Source: Diphasiastrum complanatum (Eukaryota > Streptophyta > Lycopodiopsida > Lycopodiales > Lycopodiaceae). From it: DNA of 64,000 nucleotides. The DNA lies in assembly GCA_029204225.1 (NCBI GenBank), contig CM055098.1:50083134-50147133 (forward strand), in the 5' to 3' direction. A program made the translations under genes and the position numbers. Numbering within the stretch: the stretch's first letter is position 1; every line of letters starts with the position of its first letter. Below the pieces are notes generated by a model. That model saw nothing but the letters and a program-made list of their open reading frames with translations. It was not told where the DNA came from and did not search any database. This document shows, in pieces, positions 59,301 to 64,000 of this stretch.

Positions 59301-62300
59301 GTATTGAGAGGCTCTCTTGGATTGCTTGGGTTTTATTGCAAGGTGTGAAGGGTTGTTCACACATGGTTGCACCTTTGACCGATATGCTATAGAATAATAA
59401 GTGGACAGAAGTTCAGCAGTGAAGTTTCAACGCTTCGAAACAAGTTGTGGCGGACTTTGTCACATTAAAGATAGTAGACCCTCATAAATCATTTGTCATG
59501 ATAACAAATGTGAGTGATGTCATCATTGGGACAATTCTGATGCAAGGGGGTAGGCCAGTGGCCTTTGTGAGCGAGAAGCTCAACCCTGTTCAGAAGAGTT
59601 GTATGCCATTGTCATGCTTTAAAAGTATGGAGGCATTATTTGTATGGTGCGGGTTTGTATACGCCGACCATGACATTTTTATGTATTTCTGCAATTAGGT
59701 AGGTGGGGCTGAATTGATGTAGGAATTTCACATGGAAATTCGGTACATGAAAGGTATCGAAAATTGTGTGCCTGATGCATTATCTCGTATATTGTATCAG
59801 ATGTCTTTTGTGGTCATAGAGAATGACCTAATTGCTGAGATCAGATAGATTCTGCACGAGGATCCTCATTGTTTATTGTAAGGAGGTTGTGAGAGAGGTA
59901 AAACTTGGCCAAGTAGAGTCTCAGAAAGAGTCACACTTGCCTGAAGCATACCATAGCAGATGGTATAGTTAAAGGAAATGGCAAACTCCCCATTGCAGGT
60001 AGTAAAGGGCTGTGTAGGGAAAATTTTGCATTCATGTTATGATAGTACTGGTGCTAGTCATCCGGGTGTGGATTGGACCTATGAGATAATCCTATGTAAC
60101 TTTTGGTGGCCCAATATGGTTTTAGGCCTACTAGTCTTGTTACGGTGGGAATTCCTCAAAGCGCCTAGTACAGTTGATTTCTAACTCTATGAGTAAGATG
60201 CCTGAGTTAGTTGAAAAAATTTAAGACAAGCAATCGTGGTGCTAGTGAAAGCCGAGTGTGATCGCCAGTAGTATGGGATGCTGGTTATCATAGGAGGGCT
60301 AGGCCAGTTGTTGTTGACAACTCCGGTGTACGGAGATGAGTCAGTTGTGACTCTATTCAGGAGCATGGAGAGGAGATCCATGAGCCAACAAGGATATTTG
60401 ATAGGTGGGAGGAACGTCTGTGTAACCGCTTGATCTTTGATATATCTAGTTGCTTGGCATGGAAGACCTCTTACAGATGTTGCCTGGGAGACCGCGCACG
60501 GTTTGCATGCACAGTACCCTAGTTTGGTCATCGCGGACGGTGTTTTTTTTTTGAGTGGGAAGGGATGTTAGAGCCTTTACTCCCTGTCCCGATTATTTAC
60601 AGTTTTCAGAGACACATGTACGTTTTGTAATTATTGTAATTACTGAAATGGCTAAGTCACCAGCCTGTGGTGACCTTTGTAAGTAAATTGTAAATAAACT
60701 GTAATTAGTTGGCATTGGACCTCAGAGGGTCGTGCTTAGCTTTGGCATGGGGTACTGGGTCATTTATTAGGAGTGGCTGGACTGACCTCCTAAGAAGTAG
60801 GAGAGTTGACTAGTCAATGGGACACTTGTCATATGCTCACTGGGACACTTGGTCCAGTGAATGAGTGACACATGTCAGGGTTGACTGGTCAAACATGACA
60901 CGCGCCACATGCTCACAGGGACACTTGGTCCAATGTATGAGTGACACATGTCAGCCTACTCACTTGCCTATGTGTCAGGGTACTACCAAGTGGCAAGTGT
61001 CGACTATGCATGGAATTGGCCATGTGTCGACGTTACGAAAGGTCAGGGTTAAGGGGTGCTTGAGGATTGTGCATAAGTGAGCCTAGAGAGAGGCATTCCT
61101 GATCACAATCTAGGCAGCTAGCTCCACCATGTTTTGTGTGCTCTGATGTTGTACATGCAGGGAAATCGACGGGGATCGACATAGCTGATTGTTGTGCGCG
61201 GGATGGGCCAGGTTTTAAGTGAAGTTTCAGATTTGGAGTCTGACACTTAGCCCACCATTTGCATTGGCTAATCATAAAACGGAGACTAGAAATGAGAGAC
61301 TGAATGCACAGAGAGGCGGAAAGAGGAGAGCTCCCCTGATACAAAACACTTGTTATTGTTGGGATGTGGAGGTCAAACCCCCCTCCTTGGTCCAGATATC
61401 CCGTATCAGTAATCGTCATATCTATGTATTTCAATAATTGTGGGTCAAAAAGTAAATCGTATCCATTTTGTATTGGAGGCCCAGAACGACGGAGAGAGAT
61501 CCTCAGATCGCCTAATCCCTGTATCTTGCCCATCTTGGGTTATGGAAGGACCCAAGATGTTACTACTCTAGTTCTACATTGAGGAGTTTGTAACTAGGAG
61601 CTAGAGGTTGAGATAACCACAACACTTCATGAACCATTTTGCTTGGAAGAGAACAGCAATGAACAGAGTCCACAATGATATGATTATACCACCTTATGTT
61701 GAGATGCAGATTCTTTTATGGATAAAATGATAGCTACCTTAAAAGGGTCTCTCCAAAAATAAGCAGCCTTGACCAGATAATTTTCAGTTATCCTCTGGAG
61801 TTTCTTGGACTACATAAATGCCATATCATGTGTTCAAGATTCAAGCTACTCAAAGCAAATGGGGACTATGCCCAGCACATGGATGTCCTTCCAGAATCCC
61901 CATTCTGTGGAGATTATAATTTGTTGGCTACTTTGTGAAAATGTGCTTACTATGCATTGTCTCCAAGTGAAGGGTGTTTGTGTAATATAGATTGATTGCT
62001 TAGCAGTCATTATGAAGGTAAGTGAAAAGTACAAACATCAATAAAAAGCATACAATAGGTATTACCATTAAAAAACTTCAAGCTCCAATTAAAATTTCAT
62101 CATAAATTTGTTGACGATTGAAAAATTATATGAATTGTTCTGCTATACAACTTCCAGTTTTTATAGCATTCTCACCCGCCAGAAATGCCTAAAAAAGCTT
62201 TAAACTGGGAAGCCCTCCATGCGAGAGTGGGTATTTCTTCTGAAGCCTCCTTCTTGGCTTGCTCTATAAGAGCACAAGCAGCAAGGTGTGCTCCAGCTGA

Positions 62301-62558
62301 CTGACCAGCCAGGTACAACCTAGCAGCATTCTTTGTGAGTTCATGTAGATTCAAAAAGAATCCAGTATTTAAACACGCCAAACAAATTGCAGCAGAAAAA
62401 GTGGGAATGAATAGGGGCAAGGGTATAATGACGGAGCATATATTCAGAAGCCAAACCTATCCGGATCACCTCCGTACTTGTGAATATTCTGGCAAAAGAA
62501 ACTGATGCCTTTGGCAATGTCTTCTACCATTCCACTGACACCAGTCTGAGGAAAATTC
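47200..62558 (-). CDS. ICME: Isoprenylcysteine methylesterase-like gene, 3' six exons
   Basis: Six exons (62558-62457, 62319-62176, 50410-50345, 50227-50084, 49909-49819, 47361-47200) splice to 709 nt, encoding 235 complete residues plus a split first codon and a TGA stop. All introns are GT-AG and all split codons are completed in frame. The protein has [26 protein letters not shown], the nucleophile elbow [36 protein letters not shown] (acid Asp), [10 protein letters not shown] (catalytic His) and ends LARKVSPF. This matches plant ICME/ICMEL alpha/beta-hydrolases, which remove the methyl ester from prenylated C-terminal cysteines at endomembranes and influence ABA signalling in Arabidopsis. 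The N-terminal membrane region and oxyanion-hole exon should lie beyond 64,000. One donor (GTCTGT at 50,344) is weak. Expression cannot be judged. Confidence 0.9.
47845..48289. repeat. Duplicated ~190-bp block in ICME intron
   Basis: In the 2,457-bp intron 47,362-49,818, two diverged direct copies (about 47,846-48,034 and 48,094-48,284) share TATATTTAG, GTGCTTTCAGGTGAAAAGG, TGGAGATAGTC and CAAGGT. The rest of this intron shows no feature. Confidence 0.65.
49819..49909 (-). CDS. ICME: ICME exon with catalytic histidine
   Basis: The exon has 91 nt, acceptor TTTTTTCAG and donor CAG|GTAATA. It encodes [20 protein letters not shown] followed by [10 protein letters not shown]. The His of THTD is the triad base. 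Confidence 0.9.
50084..50227 (-). CDS. ICME: ICME exon with catalytic aspartate
   Basis: The exon has 144 nt, acceptor CTTTCAG and donor AG|GTGTGC. It encodes [16 protein letters not shown]...[15 protein letters not shown]. The Asp in RADYS is the probable triad acid. Confidence 0.9.
50345..50410 (-). CDS. ICME: ICME exon after giant intron
   Basis: The exon has 66 nt, acceptor AATGCAG and donor CG|GTCTGT (weak). It encodes [20 protein letters not shown] plus Leu. This joins SGG from the exon 11.8 kb upstream to MEGEES downstream, as in ICME proteins. Confidence 0.85.
50479..50526. repeat. 24-bp perfect tandem duplication
   Basis: ATATGCATTGGTATGAGCAC plus CTCT-A is repeated twice, followed by a partial third copy. 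Confidence 0.9.
50580..50700 (-). pseudogene. Copia integrase scrap in ICME intron
   Basis: The - strand reads [20 protein letters not shown], the start of a copia integrase core. Only a few dozen codons are recognisable. It lies just left of the gypsy target site at 50,764. Confidence 0.65.
50764..50768. repeat. Left target duplication CTTAG
   Basis: CTTAG directly precedes the LTR start at 50,769 and is repeated at 61,246-61,250 after the right LTR. Confidence 0.75.
50769..50810 (+). repeat. 42-bp stub of 5' LTR
   Basis: It matches 60,566-60,607 with one difference and stops sharply at ACAGTTTTC, where a GTCGGTTGAG repeat begins. Confidence 0.8.
50811..50882 (+). repeat. 24-bp tandem repeat, left block
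   Basis: Three copies of CGTCGGTTGAGATCTGACAG plus AATC. A related repeat lies at 58,330-58,500 on the far side of the inner gypsy. Confidence 0.85.
50883..51160. other. Unassigned stretch left of inner gypsy
   Basis: A + strand open frame (50,887-51,111) reads protein-like ([32 protein letters not shown]) but has no recognised domain. It may be part of the inner element's 3' end or a captured fragment. Confidence 0.3.
51160..52549 (-). pseudogene. Inner gypsy integrase
   Basis: The - strand shows [13 protein letters not shown], the integrase zinc finger ([30 protein letters not shown]), a damaged core at 51,720-52,080, then [40 protein letters not shown] and a C-terminal domain ending [14 protein letters not shown]. 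Frameshifts and stops (for example TAG at 51,250) inactivate it. No chromodomain follows. Confidence 0.85.
52550..54209 (-). pseudogene. Inner gypsy RT and RNase H
   Basis: The - strand encodes an RT entry ([54 protein letters not shown]), an in-frame TGA, the palm ([34 protein letters not shown], intact YLDDL), the connection ([10 protein letters not shown]) and RNase H ([52 protein letters not shown]). Catalytic RT residues are present, but stops and frameshifts break the frame. Confidence 0.88.
54210..55154 (-). pseudogene. Inner gypsy protease tail and linker
   Basis: After a frameshift at about 55,155 the - strand continues the retropepsin ([55 protein letters not shown]), followed by an acidic linker ([39 protein letters not shown]) leading to RT. 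Two frame changes are visible. Confidence 0.75.
55025..57361 (-). pseudogene. Inner gypsy gag-protease frame with two TAG stops
   Basis: Starting at ATG 57,361, a single frame runs about 2.3 kb to 55,025, interrupted only by TAG at 56,753-56,755 and 56,246-56,248. It contains a gag domain ([54 protein letters not shown]), a Gln-rich coiled stretch, and several zinc-knuckle-like boxes ([51 protein letters not shown]). It ends in the protease start AILDSGSG before a frameshift. Four CCHC/CCHC-like boxes are more than the one or two usual for gypsy gag. Confidence 0.85.
57420..58290 (+). repeat. GC-rich TGCGGTTGAATGCGGTC minisatellite-like block
   Basis: Degenerate words TGCGGTTG, GAATGCGGTC and GTTACGGTT recur dozens of times across about 870 bp directly upstream of the inner gypsy gag. 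It is strikingly richer in G and C than the surrounding AT-rich DNA. Confidence 0.8.
58310..58500 (+). repeat. ~26-bp GTCGGTCGAGAT tandem repeat, right block
   Basis: Seven diverged copies of G(C/T)GTCGGTCGAGATCTGAC spaced about 23-28 bp, with an extra copy near 58,653. It is related to the block at 50,811-50,882. Confidence 0.85.
58501..58835. other. Spacer between repeat block and outer gypsy RT
   Basis: GC-richer, no domain. It may be leader or LTR of the inner gypsy, but no matching copy on the left side was found. Confidence 0.35.
58836..60545 (+). pseudogene. Outer gypsy pol remnant (RT to chromodomain)
   Basis: The + strand is heavily broken but shows RT entry YPIPHIDDL, the palm (TNAPTT, a degraded FMDDVLVYS), RNase H ([56 protein letters not shown]), the integrase finger ([20 protein letters not shown]) and a chromodomain ([20 protein letters not shown]) just before the polypurine tract. 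Many stops and frameshifts make it non-functional. Confidence 0.75.
60552..60565 (+). other. Polypurine tract of outer gypsy
   Basis: GAGTGGGAAGGGA directly precedes the LTR start TGTTAGAGCC. Confidence 0.8.
60566..61245 (+). repeat. 3' LTR of outer gypsy
   Basis: This 680-bp LTR runs TGTTAGAGCC...GTCTGACA and is followed by target duplication CTTAG. It contains tandem-like GACACTTG/GTGACACATGTCAG words at 60,820-60,960. Confidence 0.8.
61246..61250. repeat. Right target duplication CTTAG
   Basis: Identical to 50,764-50,768. Confidence 0.75.
61251..62175. other. Rest of ICME giant intron
   Basis: Non-coding, with no recognised element. It ends at the donor site of the exon at 62,176. Confidence 0.5.
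62176..62319 (-). CDS. ICME: ICME exon with catalytic serine
   Basis: The exon has 144 nt, acceptor GCTGCTAG and donor GG|GTGAGA. It encodes [20 protein letters not shown]...FKAFLGISG. The Ser of GQSAG is the nucleophile. The following intron is 11,765 bp. Confidence 0.92.
62457..62558 (-). CDS. ICME: ICME exon (first in window)
   Basis: The exon has 102 nt in phase 1+33 codons+2, acceptor TTTTCAG and donor AG|GTTTGG. It encodes NFPQTGVSG...KYGGDPD. The next intron is 137 bp. Confidence 0.9.
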
Positions 62559-64000
62559 CTGAAAATGTAAAGGTTAGATGCAATTTGCTATTTGAAGTAA
62601 ATTAAAGAAAAAGAGGTGAAAATGGATGCAACTGTCCTAATCTCGTATGACTATCACCTTGCCATCTGGCTCTGTATAATGCAAAACTACAACACTGCTT
62701 TATATAATGTTTCCAGCTCTGGTGCCACATTCGTAGGCCTTTTTCAAGATAACAATGGGGCACACCTTGATCAAATAGATGTTGCTTTCTGACTTGCATG
62801 CTGCAGGTGTGGAGATGTTTTTCCTAGATACTGCAATCACACTCTTTCTATCCAAGATTGAAAAATGGACTTTCTATGGCAATATCCTTGGATGGAGACG
62901 AATGTCACCTACAATGATCTGTACATGAATCAAATTAAAACTTTGGATTCCTAATTGTGAGATGATCTTGCATAACAATGATATTGGAAAGAGTCAAATG
63001 TTTCCTTTATTCCTTAAGTGGATCAATGATCAATGGTGAGTGATACTATGGAGGTCCGATTCTTCCTAGTTAGGAGAACTTTAAGGAAATGATCAATAAA
63101 TGGAAACGGAAGTTTCTTTTGTTCTTGAGGAAAGCAATGATTCTAAGAAGAACCAGACTATAGAGTAGAAGCGCACAAGGGGAGGCCAAGAATTGGAGTG
63201 GAGGATCTTGCAAAATTGGGGACCTGATATTTTGGGAGTGGAGGAGCAAAAGCTTGGACTTTGGATTCACCCACTTTTTCAGTTTTACGAATTTTTGAGA
63301 GGACTCTTGTTGCAAGGCAAGTGCACTACCAAGATTCAAAAGAAGTTGTGAATTCTTACTCTTGGGAGATGAAAACTTGGAATTTGGATTGGATTCTGTT
63401 TTATAGCAAAAAAATTTGCAAATTCCATGGCATGTTTATATGTCAAAGACTTTTGCAATTTTGGTTTGAATGTAAGGCAAGAGATTCTAACATTAAATTG
63501 GGATAGTTTTCAATGCCTCTTGCCAAATATGAGCCTGCAACTAAATGTTGGAATTTCTGCACTTCAAACATACCCTTGTGATTGCTTTCATAAAATCAGC
63601 AATAAATTCCTTTTCCTGGGTGGTTTCTTGTTGGTAGAACATGACTTTGTGTTTCCAAAAACAATTCAACAATTTGGTTCCATTTTTGAGCTGTGAATTC
63701 ATAGAGTTGCTGGAATTAAAACTTTTACAGATTCTCAATTTGGTTAGCAAGTCTTTGCACTTGGATTGTGATTGGTTTTGCTTTAAAAGAAAACTCGCAT
63801 GCATTCTATAAAGCTCTTAAATCCTGGTTTCACAATTCTGTAAGAACTGTGTTGCATCCATGTATTCCTCTACTTGAAATCTATCTTGAAGTAACATAAG
63901 AGTAGTATAAGAGAGAGATCAGAGAAGGTTGAGCTTTGCTTTGTAAGCAAACCATTATTGTTGCTTCAATTCTGTGAACTGGAAAGAAAAGAAAGCTTGG
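62559..64000. other. ICME upstream intron, runs off the window
   Basis: I searched this stretch for the next exon, which should end in a VDYR-like sequence before a GT donor, and did not find one. The intron therefore extends past 64,000. Confidence 0.5.

Larger units (their letters stand above)
50769..61245 (+). mobile_element. Rearranged chromodomain gypsy element in ICME intron
   Basis: The outer limits are set by TGTTAGAGCC at 50,769, ...GTCTGACA at 61,245 and the 5-bp duplication CTTAG on both sides. The 3' half (RT to chromodomain, polypurine tract and a full 680-bp LTR) is on the + strand. Only the first 42 bp of the 5' LTR remain. The rest of the 5' half is replaced by a - strand gypsy and GC-rich repeats. 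The element is inserted in the ICME intron in antisense orientation to the gene. Confidence 0.75.

Noticed and set aside
62602-62799. - strand ORF upstream of the ICME exon as an additional exon
   Set aside because: It lacks ICME-like sequence and a compatible donor; the expected exon should end in a VDYR-like motif.

Overview
This window is nuclear DNA of a plant with a large, retrotransposon-filled genome. It has no operons, ribosome binding sites or bacterial features. It holds plant-type Ty1/copia and Ty3/gypsy elements with primer-binding sites for initiator tRNA-Met, most of them broken or nested, plus one recognisable host gene with an intron of about 11.8 kb. Long introns full of old LTR elements suit a gymnosperm, but the species cannot be read from the sequence.

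Layout. At 1-1.27 kb is a chromodomain gypsy derivative with most of its interior deleted. At 4.0-10.7 kb are three related copia gag/pol relics, one on the + strand and two nested on the - strand. At 11.8-14.2 kb are gypsy fragments. At 15.0-18.5 kb is a decayed unrecognised gag-like gene on the - strand, split by a MITE-like inverted-repeat element. At 19.6-22.7 kb are an LTR, a - strand gypsy pol and a copia 3' end. At 23.6-24.2 kb is a 571-bp CT repeat. At 26.8-33.0 kb is a complete copia element with an uninterrupted 1347-residue polyprotein and two 737-bp LTRs that read as identical. At 34.3-37.2 kb is a degenerate satellite-like array. At 37-45 kb is anonymous AT-rich DNA with small copia and gypsy scraps.

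Host gene. Six exons on the - strand between 47,200 and 62,558 encode the C-terminal two-thirds of an isoprenylcysteine methylesterase-like protein (ICME family). Splice sites and codon phases all agree, and the Ser-Asp-His triad is intact. The 5' exons lie beyond the right edge. Its largest intron (50,411-62,175) contains a + strand chromodomain gypsy element bounded by a 5-bp target duplication (50,769-61,245). Most of that element's 5' half is replaced by a - strand gypsy with gag-pro-RT-RNaseH-IN (about 51,160-57,361) and two GC-rich minisatellite blocks.

The retroelements work as independent copies, not as a pathway. The copia at 26.8-33.0 kb is the only one that looks recently mobile. 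The others carry stops (often TAG where CAG is expected), frameshifts and truncations. I found no tRNA, rRNA, CRISPR array or convincing new multi-gene system. The most unusual items are the ICME giant intron, the young copia with a 10-bp flanking repeat, a palindrome shared by unrelated LTRs, the satellite array and the unknown gag-like gene.
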